From contig NZ_JANQJQ010000018.1 of the NCBI RefSeq assembly GCF_028281565.1, positions 62,001 through 126,000 on the forward strand: a stretch of DNA of 64,000 bases. The letters are read 5' to 3'. The position numbers were made by a program, and so were the translations under genes. How positions within the stretch are numbered: position 1 is the stretch's first letter; each line of letters starts with the position of its first letter. Source of the DNA: Seonamhaeicola sp. GTDB lineage: Bacteria; Bacteroidota; Bacteroidia; Flavobacteriales; Flavobacteriaceae. Of this stretch, positions 18,867 through 26,864 are shown piece after piece. The notes beneath the pieces are model-generated. The model was not told the origin of the DNA and did no database searches. It saw only the letters and a list, made by a program, of their open reading frames with translations.

Positions 18867-20195
18867 TTATTTGTCGCCATACACTTCTTTAACAAAGTTT
18901 TCGTAACTTAATTCTTTAACTTTAAGATTCGCTTTTTCTTTGTAAAGTTCTAATAGTTTTTGGCTGATCAATTGCTCGGAAATACGACGCGCTTCATCCT
19001 GGTTTGATAATACTCTCGCTGCAATATCATCTAATTCTTTATCTGAAGGGTTCATTTGACCAAACTGAGCCATTTGACCCCTGATCATGTCCCTGGCATG
19101 ATTTTTAATATCATCCATGGTTACTTTGATATCATTCTCTTCAATGAGTTTACCTTCAATTAGTTGATAACGCAGGCTTTTTTCGGACTTTTCATATTCT
19201 TCTTTGGCTTGCGCTTCGTCTAATTCTTTTTCGCCGGCCGTTGCCATCCATTTTGTTAAGAACTCAGCAGGTAAATCGAATGTCGTGCTTTCAACTAAAT
19301 ACTCGGTAACATCATTTAAAAGCTTCTGATCTGCCTGCTGAACAAATTGCTTTTCGGCATCTTCTTTTATTTTAGCTTTTAATTCGGTAACGGTCTTTAC
19401 AGTATCCTTTCCAAACAATTTATCAAACAATTCCTGGTCAAGATCTGCCAACTCACGTTTGTTTATCTCAGAAACCGTAAAGGTCACTTCAATATCCAAT
19501 CCGTGCACCTCATCGTGTCCTAATTTTAACGCGTGCATTAATTCATGCTCATCACTGTAAAGCCCTTTAGTTTTTAGAGTGATAACATCTCCAACTTTAG
19601 CACCAATAAATTTCTTTTCGGTTGTTTTACCTTTAAATTTATCCAGTGTGATCGTTACCGTGTTATCTATCTCTTTTTCTTCATTCTTAAAAGCACCTGT
19701 GATTTCACTGTCTTTTTCAACAGCATCCTGAGAGACTAATTTCCCGTATTGTTTTTGAATACGTTCTATTTGCTCATCAATCATTTTATCATCTGCAATA
19801 ATGTTGTATTGCGTAATAGCTTTTTTTCCTTTTAGTTTCACTTCAAATTCCGGTGCCAAACCTAATTCAAATTCAAAAGTAAATCCGTCTGCATCCCAAT
19901 CAATGTCATCTTGTGGCCTTGGTAATGGTTGCCCTAAAACATCTAACTTTTCTTCTGTTAAATATTTATTTAAAGCATCTTGCAGTAATTTATTTACCTC
20001 ATCTACCAATACAGCTTTTCCATATTGTCTTTTTACCATGCCCATGGGCACATGCCCCTTTCTGAATCCAGGAATATTAGCTGTTTTACGATAGTCTGAT
20101 AAGATCTTTTCAACTTTATCGCTATAATCTTCTTTAGCAATATCCACTTTTACTACCGCATTTAATGCATCAACGTTTTCTCTTGTAATGTTCAT
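18867..20195 (-). CDS. tig: Trigger factor (ribosome-associated chaperone)
   Basis: Binds ribosomal protein L23 at the tunnel exit and shields nascent chains. The 442-residue product starts with the ribosome-binding domain carrying the signature 'GFRKGHVPMGMVKRQYG' around residues 43-59. The middle PPIase-like domain is strongly diverged ('GAKVGDVITLKTKGLYSDEHE') and may have lost isomerase activity, as in other Bacteroidetes members. The C-terminal helical arms (about 260-430) are intact. It has its own promoter (20325-20355) and terminator. Confidence 0.95.
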   Translation of the reverse strand: MNITRENVDALNAVVKVDIAKEDYSDKVEKILSDYRKTANIPGFRKGHVPMGMVKRQYGKAVLVDEVNKLLQDALNKYLTEEKLDVLGQPLPRPQDDIDWDADGFTFEFELGLAPEFEVKLKGKKAITQYNIIADDKMIDEQIERIQKQYGKLVSQDAVEKDSEITGAFKNEEKEIDNTVTITLDKFKGKTTEKKFIGAKVGDVITLKTKGLYSDEHELMHALKLGHDEVHGLDIEVTFTVSEINKRELADLDQELFDKLFGKDTVKTVTELKAKIKEDAEKQFVQQADQKLLNDVTEYLVESTTFDLPAEFLTKWMATAGEKELDEAQAKEEYEKSEKSLRYQLIEGKLIEENDIKVTMDDIKNHARDMIRGQMAQFGQMNPSDKELDDIAARVLSNQDEARRISEQLISQKLLELYKEKANLKVKELSYENFVKEVYGDK

Positions 20196-20238
20196 TTTTA
20201 AAATGATATATAGCCCTTAGGCAATTAACAGTTTTTAT

Positions 20239-20264
20239 GGATTCCCACTTTCATGGGAATGACA
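20239..20264 (+). repeat. Dispersed hairpin repeat (type B) in tig leader
   Basis: ATTCCCA, CTTTCA, TGGGAAT, GACA. A 7-bp stem lying between the predicted tig promoter and its start codon, so it should be part of the tig mRNA leader (in inverted sense). Confidence 0.75.
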
Positions 20265-20541
20265 ATTTCAATCGAAACTTTGAGACCAAACCTCAAAGCA
20301 TTTTTTGCGACTAAAATTGGGATGCAAAAGTAATACATTTTTACATCCCAACAAAGTTTTTAACAAGCTGATTTTAATACCATTTACCCTTTGAAATTAA
20401 TGCAATAAAACGCCCTTTTTCCCTTTCTTCTTCATTAAAAAAAGAAACCGTAACTAAGGCTATGCTTTATTTTTTAATTTGTATTAAAGAAAAAAATCAT
20501 CATTTTCTTTTACAGTAATCTCAAATGGCAACCGGTATAAG
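20265..20541. other. Intergenic region upstream of tig
   Basis: Part of a 346-base gap between tig and the holin-like gene. It contains the tig promoter at 20325-20355. The remainder (about 20360-20541) is AT-rich; I see no gene, RNA or T-tailed hairpin in it. Confidence 0.6.
20325..20355 (-). promoter_or_regulatory. tig promoter (Bacteroidetes type)
   Basis: On the minus strand TTTG, exactly 19 bases, then TACTTTTG: a full match to the Bacteroidetes -33/-7 consensus. Predicted leader about 120 bases, containing the hairpin repeat at 20239-20264. Confidence 0.75.
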
Positions 20542-20889
20542 CTATTTTTTCTCTTCTTTTAAAAGCGAATGAAGTATAGATTGTAACACTGAAAGCAGAA
20601 TACTGAACAGAATGGCCGTCCAGATACTGCTTACTGAAAAACCGTCTATTAATTTATCTGCCAGCAGGATAATTAATGCATTGATAACCAAAAGGAATAA
20701 GCCCAATGTTACAATGGTAATAGGCAACGTAAAAATGACCAAAACCGGTTTTACAAACAGGTTTAGGACTGATAAAACCACAGCGACAACTAATGCCGTA
20801 AGATAACCATCAACATGAACGCCGTTCAACACATGAGCTATTACAAATACTGCCAGTGCATTCAGCAAAAGTTTGATTAAGAGTTTCAT
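20542..20889 (-). CDS. Holin-like membrane protein (4-TMS phage holin superfamily IV)
   Basis: A 115-residue integral membrane protein with four hydrophobic segments, beginning 'LLIKLLLNALAVFVIAHVLNGV' and including 'VVLSVLNLFVKPVLVIFTLPITIVTLGLFLLVIN', which is the core of the small family often annotated as phage holin superfamily IV. In chromosomal settings without lysis genes, as here, there is no evidence for a lytic role. The C-terminus is charged (EEKK). Function unknown. Confidence 0.8.
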   Translation of the reverse strand: MKLLIKLLLNALAVFVIAHVLNGVHVDGYLTALVVAVVLSVLNLFVKPVLVIFTLPITIVTLGLFLLVINALIILLADKLIDGFSVSSIWTAILFSILLSVLQSILHSLLKEEKK

Positions 20890-21028
20890 TTGAATAAATT
20901 TGATAGTTACAAGTTACAAAATATCAATTTACAAAGGTTATAACCGCCTTGAAAAAACTTGTAGATGTCCTATTTGCAATCAATATACAAGCAATGGTTA
21001 TGATTTCACCTTGGAGACATAGTTTATA

Positions 21029-21892
21029 CTAGGCTTTCTTAAATACAACGATGTCTTGATACTCTTTCTTTGATGCATCTCGCACGTCATCTTTCCAAAA
21101 ACCATCAATTACTTTTACTTTTTTTAGATTTGATCTTTTCAACATCTCATCAAGCTTAGCTTTATGAATGGCTATGTTACCCGACTTTACATTCTCACTC
21201 ATAAGCCTAAAACCATCCTCTCCTTTAATTGGAAAATTAAAATCTTTCCTGGTGGCCACATAATCTTCATCATTAGAATCATATAAAAAAAATGTTGAAA
21301 AACACAATCCGTCGTCAGTCAGCACGCTTCGCATTTGCGAAAAATAATGTTGAATTTCATCTAATGGCATATGTGTAAAAACAGAAAATGTAAAAATCTT
21401 AGTAAACGTTTTTTCTTCGTATGGAAATTCAAAATCCAGTGAACTATTTTTTGAGGTGTTATACAAATCATTAAATAAGGGCACGTACTTAAAGTTAAAA
21501 TTGGAAAAGTCATTTCCTATACCGGAATTACACCAATCTACTCCTTTTTTTACAACATCAAAACCATCATAACTACCGGTTTTATCTAAATAAGACGTTA
21601 AAGCAATAGCAGTCCTGCCAACGCCGCTACCTATATCCAATATTTTATCTGAAGGTTTTAAGTCTATTTCTTCTTTTAAAAGTTGTAATTGCAGTTCTCC
21701 TTGTCTTAAATAACGCTTAGCACTTATAGCAGACCCTGTATATATAAGCCCCCTAGGAGGCACATATTTATGAGTTCTGCCCGCAAGCTTATCAAACACA
21801 TCCTGAGGCAGGTAATACAACCTTCTGATCAAAAACCTTTGGTTTGAAGTCAAACCGTACCATAAGTTTCTTAGTAGCTGAGTCTTTTTCAT
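21029..21892 (-). CDS. Class I SAM-dependent methyltransferase
   Basis: A 287-residue methyltransferase. Motif I reads 'KILDIGSGVGRTAIAL' around residues 83-98, the acidic residue after strand 2 is in 'YDGFDVV', and 'IFTFSVFTHMPLDEIQHYF' follows as motif IV/V. The basic N-terminal 60 residues ('NQRFLIRRLYYLPQDVFDKLAGRT') precede the catalytic domain and could bind a polyanion or membrane, but this is inference. Its start overlaps the stop of the alpha/beta hydrolase gene by 4 bases, implying translational coupling. Substrate unknown. Confidence 0.8.
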   Translation of the reverse strand: MKKTQLLRNLWYGLTSNQRFLIRRLYYLPQDVFDKLAGRTHKYVPPRGLIYTGSAISAKRYLRQGELQLQLLKEEIDLKPSDKILDIGSGVGRTAIALTSYLDKTGSYDGFDVVKKGVDWCNSGIGNDFSNFNFKYVPLFNDLYNTSKNSSLDFEFPYEEKTFTKIFTFSVFTHMPLDEIQHYFSQMRSVLTDDGLCFSTFFLYDSNDEDYVATRKDFNFPIKGEDGFRLMSENVKSGNIAIHKAKLDEMLKRSNLKKVKVIDGFWKDDVRDASKKEYQDIVVFKKA

Positions 21893-22659
21893 ATATATAA
21901 GACAAACTTTATAACCGCCTCAAAAAAGTCTTTAGGGTTTTCGGCATGTAACCAGTGCCCGGAATTGGCTATAGTCACCATGTCCGCTTTTGGAAATTGA
22001 TTCAAAATTAAATTTTCATCTTCCGTACCAATATATTCTGATCTATCGCCTTTTAAGAACAAAGTCTCTTTTTCAAATCGTAAATAAGATGGTAAAGGTT
22101 CCCCGATTTCGGAAACTTCATTTTTTAAAACCTCCAGGTTTATTCGTAAGCCTAATTTGCCTTTTTCAACCCAATACAGGTTTTTGAGTAAAAATTGACG
22201 CGTACCAAAATCGGGCACATAGTCTCCCAAAACTTTATCCGCTTGTCCTCTGCTTTTGATCTCATCAAAATTAAGAGCACTTAAACCTTCTAAAATAGTA
22301 TCGTGATGCACCGGATAGAATCGAGGCGAAATATCAGCTACCAATAACCTGGAAACCAACTCAGGATATAACGCAGAAAACAACATAGCCGTTTTTCCTC
22401 CCATAGAGTGCCCCAGGATAATAATATCTCTCAAGCTATGGGCATCACAATAGTTTTTTAAATCCTCGGCAAGAATTTCATAGCTGAAATTATCAGCCCA
22501 AAAGCTACGTCCGTGATTACGCTGATCAACCAAATGCACCTGAAACCCTTGTTCGCTGAACTGTCGCCCAAGTGTTTTCCAGTTATCACTCATACCTAAA
22601 AACCCATGAAGAATCACGAAGGGTTGTCCTTCTCCTATTATGTTTGAATGTAATATCAT
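21889..22659 (-). CDS. Alpha/beta hydrolase (YbfF-like esterase)
   Basis: A 256-residue alpha/beta-hydrolase. The oxyanion motif 'HGFLGMSDNW' is near residues 19-28, the nucleophile elbow 'GHSMGG' (serine near 93) and the catalytic His in 'NSGHWLHAENP' near the C-terminus are all present, as is 'VDQRNHGRSFW'. The pattern fits the YbfF branch of thioesterases/esterases. It follows pdxJ after a 99-base gap that carries a heptanucleotide tandem repeat, and overlaps the next methyltransferase gene by 4 bases. Substrate not predictable. Confidence 0.85.
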   Translation of the reverse strand: MILHSNIIGEGQPFVILHGFLGMSDNWKTLGRQFSEQGFQVHLVDQRNHGRSFWADNFSYEILAEDLKNYCDAHSLRDIIILGHSMGGKTAMLFSALYPELVSRLLVADISPRFYPVHHDTILEGLSALNFDEIKSRGQADKVLGDYVPDFGTRQFLLKNLYWVEKGKLGLRINLEVLKNEVSEIGEPLPSYLRFEKETLFLKGDRSEYIGTEDENLILNQFPKADMVTIANSGHWLHAENPKDFFEAVIKFVLYI

Positions 22660-22708
22660 ATTCCAGATTTACGAATTACGATTTTAGATTTGTTAAGCTC
22701 AATTCCTC

Positions 22709-22757
22709 TACTGCCTACTGAGCACTGCATACTGAATACTGTATACTGAATACTGCC
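22709..22757. repeat. Heptanucleotide tandem repeat (7 x 7 bp)
   Basis: Seven head-to-tail heptamers with consensus TACTGNN (units end CC, AG, CA, AA, TA, AA, CC; the third unit begins with C). It ends one base after the pdxJ stop codon and lies between pdxJ and the hydrolase gene. Confidence 0.85.
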
Positions 22758-22758
22758 A

Positions 22759-23472
22759 CTAACTTAGTTTCCCTAAGTACATCTGGATCACGTTCTCAAC
22801 TCCCAGATACAAACTTTCGGCCACCAACGCATGCCCAATGGATACTTCTAAAAGCCCAGGAATATTGTCTTTAAAAAACCGGATATTGTCTAATGACAAG
22901 TCATGCCCGGCATTAACACCTAAACCCAGGGTATTTGCCAGCTCAGCACACGCAGCATATGGTTTTACAGCTTCTTTATTCCCCAAACCATATTGGTGTG
23001 CAAAAGATTCCGTGTACAACTCTATTCTATCGGTTCCTGTTGCTTTGGCACCTTCAATTTGTTTCAAGACCGGATCTACAAAAATAGACGTACGAATACC
23101 ATGTTGCCGGAACTCCTTAATCACATCAACTAAAAAATCTCTATGTTTAACAGTATCCCAACCGGCATTACTGGTAATGACGTCCTCGGCATCCGGCACT
23201 AAGGTAACCTGAGTTGGTTTCACACTTAAAACCAGGTCTATAAACGATGGTATCGGGTTACCCTCAATATTATATTCCGTGTAAACTTCAGATTTTAGGT
23301 CACGTGCGTCCTGATAACGAATATGGCGCTCATCCGGCCTGGGATGAATGGTGACACCCTCTGCTCCAAACCGTTGTACATCCTTTGCAAATTGAACCAC
23401 ATTGGGCACATCGCCACCTCGTGAATTTCTTAAAGTAGCAATCTTATTAATATTTACACTTAACTTGGTCAT
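22759..23472 (-). CDS. pdxJ: Pyridoxine 5'-phosphate synthase
   Basis: Final ring-closing enzyme of de novo vitamin B6 synthesis: condenses 1-deoxyxylulose 5-phosphate with 3-amino-2-oxopropyl phosphate. The 237-residue TIM-barrel product has the family start 'LSVNINKIATLRNSRGG', 'GAEGVTIHPRPDERHIR' (catalytic His and phosphate-binding Arg residues), 'VTLVPD' with the catalytic Glu/Asp region, and 'LGVNAGHDLSLDN' with the second catalytic His. Normal length. A Bacteroidetes -7 element lies 19 bases upstream of the start. PdxA is not in the window. Confidence 0.96.
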   Translation of the reverse strand: MTKLSVNINKIATLRNSRGGDVPNVVQFAKDVQRFGAEGVTIHPRPDERHIRYQDARDLKSEVYTEYNIEGNPIPSFIDLVLSVKPTQVTLVPDAEDVITSNAGWDTVKHRDFLVDVIKEFRQHGIRTSIFVDPVLKQIEGAKATGTDRIELYTESFAHQYGLGNKEAVKPYAACAELANTLGLGVNAGHDLSLDNIRFFKDNIPGLLEVSIGHALVAESLYLGVENVIQMYLGKLS

Positions 23473-23490
23473 GAATCATTTTTTAAATGA

Positions 23491-23498
23491 CAAAAGTA
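23491..23498 (-). promoter_or_regulatory. pdxJ -7 promoter element
   Basis: TACTTTTG on the minus strand, matching the Bacteroidetes -7 consensus TAnnTTTG, 19 bases upstream of the pdxJ start. The expected -33 position has only a T-rich run, so the promoter is supported by one element. Confidence 0.5.
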
Positions 23499-23645
23499 TG
23501 TGAATTTTTTCATTTAAAAACGTGGGATTAACGAAGTGACTTCGGAGGTGAAACCAAGTTTTATTTTTTACTGAAGAAAAATACAAACCGGAAAAGGCTT
23601 AAATGCTATTTTTTTAATTAATTTGCATAGGTATTTGATAACACC

Positions 23646-24305
23646 ATGAAATTACGGGATTACATTATAAACGACATAAAACCGGTTGAAAGCACAAGTA
23701 GTGTATCAGACCTGCAAGTACTGTTTAACCAACTCACCTATTCACATATCCCTGTTAAAGATTTAAATGGCGTTTTTATAGGTGTTCTTTTTGAAACGGA
23801 TGTGCATTGCTTTGATAGTAACAAACCCGTTAGTGAATACCTTTATGCCATTGAAGATTTTTACGTTAGAGACAACACCCTTTGGCTGGATGTTCTAGAA
23901 GCTTTTGCCAAAAATTCATCTAATATCATGCCTGTTTTAGATGAAAAGAATAATTATTTAGGGTATTATGAACTAAACGATATCATTAGCCTTTTTAATG
24001 AGTCGCCTTTCTTTCATGTAGCGGGAGCCGTCTTAGTAGTTGAAAAAGGTATCAACGATTATTCGTTTAGTGAAATCAGCCAGATTGTAGAATCCAATAA
24101 CGCAAAATTATTAGGCGCTTTTGTATCGAAAATAAAGAACGATGTGGTACAGGTAACCCTGAAAATAGGGAATACCAGTTTAAACGACATCATTCAAACA
24201 TTCCGCAGGTACAGTTACAATATAGCTTCCGGTCATGAAGAAGACACTTATATTGAAAGTTTAAAGGACCGGTCCGATTATTTAAATAAGTATTTAAATA
24301 TGTAA
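23646..24305 (+). CDS. CBS-domain protein
   Basis: A 219-residue cytoplasmic protein with a pair of CBS motifs (residues about 8-60, 'FNQLTYSHIPVKDLNGVFIGVL', and 70-125, 'FAKNSSNIMPVLDEKNNYLGYYEL') that usually bind adenosine nucleotides and regulate a partner. The C-terminal 80 residues look like an ACT-type fold ('LVVEKGINDYSFSEISQIVESNNAKLLGAFVS'). It precedes nadK by 29 bases. This order is conserved in Bacteroidetes from general knowledge; a role in NAD(P) or nucleotide sensing is inference. Confidence 0.85.
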   Translation: MKLRDYIINDIKPVESTSSVSDLQVLFNQLTYSHIPVKDLNGVFIGVLFETDVHCFDSNKPVSEYLYAIEDFYVRDNTLWLDVLEAFAKNSSNIMPVLDEKNNYLGYYELNDIISLFNESPFFHVAGAVLVVEKGINDYSFSEISQIVESNNAKLLGAFVSKIKNDVVQVTLKIGNTSLNDIIQTFRRYSYNIASGHEEDTYIESLKDRSDYLNKYLNM

Positions 24306-24334
24306 GCCCGTAAAGGTTTAAAACAATTAAAGAA

Positions 24335-25219
24335 ATGAAAGTTGCCATCTTTGGAAGATTTTATAACAAAACAACAACAACTTCTGTTGAAACTTTGTTT
24401 AGCTACTTGTTAAAAAAGGATATGGACGCCTATATTGAAACCGAATTTTTTAATATTATAAAAAAGGAATCCCCAAATTTTCAAGATTATATTTCGTTTA
24501 AAACCTTTGACACTTTAGATACTTCTTTTGATTTCCTTATCAGTGTTGGAGGTGATGGTACTATTTTAAGGGCTATTACCTTTGTAAAAGACATTGACAT
24601 CCCTATTATTGGTCTTAATACGGGTCGTTTAGGTTTTTTGGCAACCATTCAGGTAGATGCTATAGAACAAGCTTTACAAAATATAATTGACGGTAAATAT
24701 AAAATATCGGAACGCAGTTTATTATCAGTGGAAACAAGCCCTGAAAACGAAGAAATAGCTTCCTTGAATTTTGCTTTAAATGAAGTAGGTATCAGCAGAA
24801 AGAATACAACGTCCATGATCACTGTTGAAACCCTGTTAAATGGTGAATATTTAACATCTTATTGGAGTGACGGTTTAATCATTTCAACGCCAACAGGCTC
24901 TACGGGGTATTCTTTAAGTTGCGGCGGCCCTGTCATGGCCCCTGATACTAATGGTTTTGTTTTAACACCTATTGCGCCCCATAATTTAAGCGCCAGGCCA
25001 TTGGTGATTTCGGATACAACCGAAATTCAACTTAAAGTATATGGCAGAGAAGAACAACATTTAGTGTCGTTAGATTCCAGAATTGCAACACTTGATAATG
25101 GTACTATAATAAAAATTAAAAAAGCCGATTTCAAAATTAAGATGATTGACCTGCTGGATGAGAGTTTTTTGATCACGCTTCGTAAAAAATTACTTTGGGG
25201 TGAAGACAAGCGCAATTAA
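24335..25219 (+). CDS. nadK: NAD kinase
   Basis: Phosphorylates NAD to NADP, the only route to NADP in most bacteria. The 294-residue product has the GGDGT motif (72-76), 'GLNTGRLGFLA' and the 'STPTGSTGYSLSCGGP' substrate-binding loop, plus 'LNEVGI' with the conserved Asn-Glu. Length is normal. Encoded between the CBS-domain gene and the DUF6089 gene, in what is probably the start of the envelope cluster. Confidence 0.96.
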   Translation: MKVAIFGRFYNKTTTTSVETLFSYLLKKDMDAYIETEFFNIIKKESPNFQDYISFKTFDTLDTSFDFLISVGGDGTILRAITFVKDIDIPIIGLNTGRLGFLATIQVDAIEQALQNIIDGKYKISERSLLSVETSPENEEIASLNFALNEVGISRKNTTSMITVETLLNGEYLTSYWSDGLIISTPTGSTGYSLSCGGPVMAPDTNGFVLTPIAPHNLSARPLVISDTTEIQLKVYGREEQHLVSLDSRIATLDNGTIIKIKKADFKIKMIDLLDESFLITLRKKLLWGEDKRN

Positions 25220-25409
25220 TACCAAATAAGTATTAAAATGATTAACAATAAATTTGAATTATGTTTTCTTTAGATTAAATAGAAACGAATTTAGTTGATT
25301 GGTTTGATATTTGTATTGGTATACACCCGTATTTTACAATAAATTACCGGAAATACTGTTTTACACTAATACAATTTAGTTCAAATTACATTTGGCTGAT
25401 CTTATTTAT

Positions 25410-25417
25410 TATATTTG
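25410..25417 (+). promoter_or_regulatory. -7 promoter element upstream of the DUF6089-uppS-bamA cluster
   Basis: TATATTTG matches the Bacteroidetes -7 consensus, 17 bases before the DUF6089 start codon. A TTTG lies upstream at 25391-25394 but with a 15-base instead of 19-base spacer, so the -33 element is uncertain. Confidence 0.45.
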
Positions 25418-25434
25418 CAAACTTTTGAATCTCT

Positions 25435-26121
25435 ATGAGGCATTTAACCGTATTAGTATTAAGTATTTTAAGCATCCATTTTAGCTATTCGCAAATCAAT
25501 GAAATTGGCATATATGCCGGTGGCAGTAATTTTATTGGCGATGTTGGAGCCACCAATTACATTTCACCGGATCAATTAGCAATTGGCGCTATTTATAAAT
25601 GGAACAGAAGCAGGAGGCACTCGTATAGAGCATCCTTGATTTTTAGTAAACTGGAAGGCATAGACACTAATTCGGATGACCCCAGGCGTATTCAAAGAGG
25701 TTATGAGTTTTCAACCAATATTACTGAATTCTCCTTAGGCATGGAGTTTACTTTTAAAGACTTCAATTTACATTCCCAAAGAAAAATTGGCACGCCTTAT
25801 TTACACACCGGAATAACTACTGCCAAACACGATAATCATTACTTTTTAAACGGTGCTCAGGTATCTGAAAACACCTCAAGTTGGGCCTTCGGAATACCAA
25901 TGACCTTGGGTTATAAAGCTACTTTTATTGATAATATAGTGTTTGGTATTGAAGTTGGAGCACGCTATACGTTCTCTGATGGCTTAGATGGAAGCTTGCC
26001 CGATAACCCGAATTTACAATCTTACAGGTTTGGCAATATAAATAATAACGACTGGTATGTATTCTCAGGTATAACATTAACCTATACCTTTGGTGAAAAC
26101 CCGTGTTACTGTGTGAATTAA
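25435..26121 (+). CDS. DUF6089 family outer-membrane protein (PorG-like)
   Basis: A 228-residue beta-barrel protein with a signal peptide (to 'HFSYSQ') and alternating strands such as 'EIGIYAGGSNFIGDVG' and 'VFGIEVGARYTFSDGLDG', ending 'FSGITLTYTFGENPCYCVN'. It fits the DUF6089 family, to which the T9SS component PorG belongs. The neighbours support this: in Porphyromonas gingivalis, porG is followed by uppS, the Omp85 gene and two ompH genes, the same order as here. I therefore infer a T9SS role. The final cysteine pair is unusual for a barrel end. Confidence 0.75.
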   Translation: MRHLTVLVLSILSIHFSYSQINEIGIYAGGSNFIGDVGATNYISPDQLAIGAIYKWNRSRRHSYRASLIFSKLEGIDTNSDDPRRIQRGYEFSTNITEFSLGMEFTFKDFNLHSQRKIGTPYLHTGITTAKHDNHYFLNGAQVSENTSSWAFGIPMTLGYKATFIDNIVFGIEVGARYTFSDGLDGSLPDNPNLQSYRFGNINNNDWYVFSGITLTYTFGENPCYCVN

Positions 26122-26123
26122 AA

Positions 26124-26864
26124 ATGGATTTAAAAGAACGCATATTAAGCAAAAAACTTCCCGAACATATTGCCATCATCATGGATGGTAACGGACGTTG
26201 GGCCAAACAAAAAGGCATGATGCGGGCTTTTGGTCATGAAAACGGTGCTAAAGCTGTTAGAAAAACTGTTGAAACCTGTGCTGAATTGGGTGTTAAAAAT
26301 TTAACACTTTACGCCTTTTCAACCGAAAACTGGAACAGACCAAAATTAGAAGTTCAAACCTTAATGAAGCTTCTGATATCTTCATTGCGAAAAGAAATAA
26401 AAACGCTTCAGGATAACAATATAAAATTAGCGGCCATCGGTAACCTCAAACTATTACCTGCCAAGGTTTTTAAAGAACTTTCAGAGGTTATGGATAAAAC
26501 AAAATCCAACAGTAGAATGACTTTAACCTTAGCGCTAAGCTACGGTTCCAGGGAAGAATTACTAAATACTGTTAAAGAGATTAGTATTAAAGTTAAAAAT
26601 AATATAATTTCGCCCGGTAATATTGATGAATCCATTATAAATGAGCATCTTTACACGCAAAATTTACCGGATGTAGATCTGCTTATCAGAACCAGCGGAG
26701 AGCAGCGCATCAGTAATTTTTTGCTTTGGCAAATAGCATATGCAGAATTGTATTTTACCAATGTGCTTTGGCCGGATTTTGCTGAGGAGCATTTGTATGA
26801 AGCTATTATTGAATATCAAAAAAGAGAGAGACGATTTGGGAAAACAAGTGAACAACTTAACTAA
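26124..26864 (+). CDS. uppS: Isoprenyl transferase (undecaprenyl diphosphate synthase)
   Basis: Makes the C55 lipid carrier for peptidoglycan and other surface polymers from farnesyl diphosphate and IPP. The 246-residue product has 'HIAIIMDGNGRWAKQKG' with catalytic Asp21, 'LTLYAFSTENWNRP', and 'DLLIRTSGEQRISNFLLWQ' with the IPP-binding Arg and Ser residues. A longer frame starts at 26103, inside the preceding gene, but the ATG at 26124 gives the family N-terminus. Two bases separate it from the DUF6089 stop codon. Confidence 0.95.
   Translation: MDLKERILSKKLPEHIAIIMDGNGRWAKQKGMMRAFGHENGAKAVRKTVETCAELGVKNLTLYAFSTENWNRPKLEVQTLMKLLISSLRKEIKTLQDNNIKLAAIGNLKLLPAKVFKELSEVMDKTKSNSRMTLTLALSYGSREELLNTVKEISIKVKNNIISPGNIDESIINEHLYTQNLPDVDLLIRTSGEQRISNFLLWQIAYAELYFTNVLWPDFAEEHLYEAIIEYQKRERRFGKTSEQLN

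Noticed and set aside
20542-20889. Prophage suggested by a holin-like gene
   Set aside because: No endolysin, structural, integrase or replication genes nearby; this membrane family is common in ordinary chromosomes.
22709-22757. CRISPR-like array
   Set aside because: The units are 7 bp and contiguous with no spacers; it is a simple tandem repeat.
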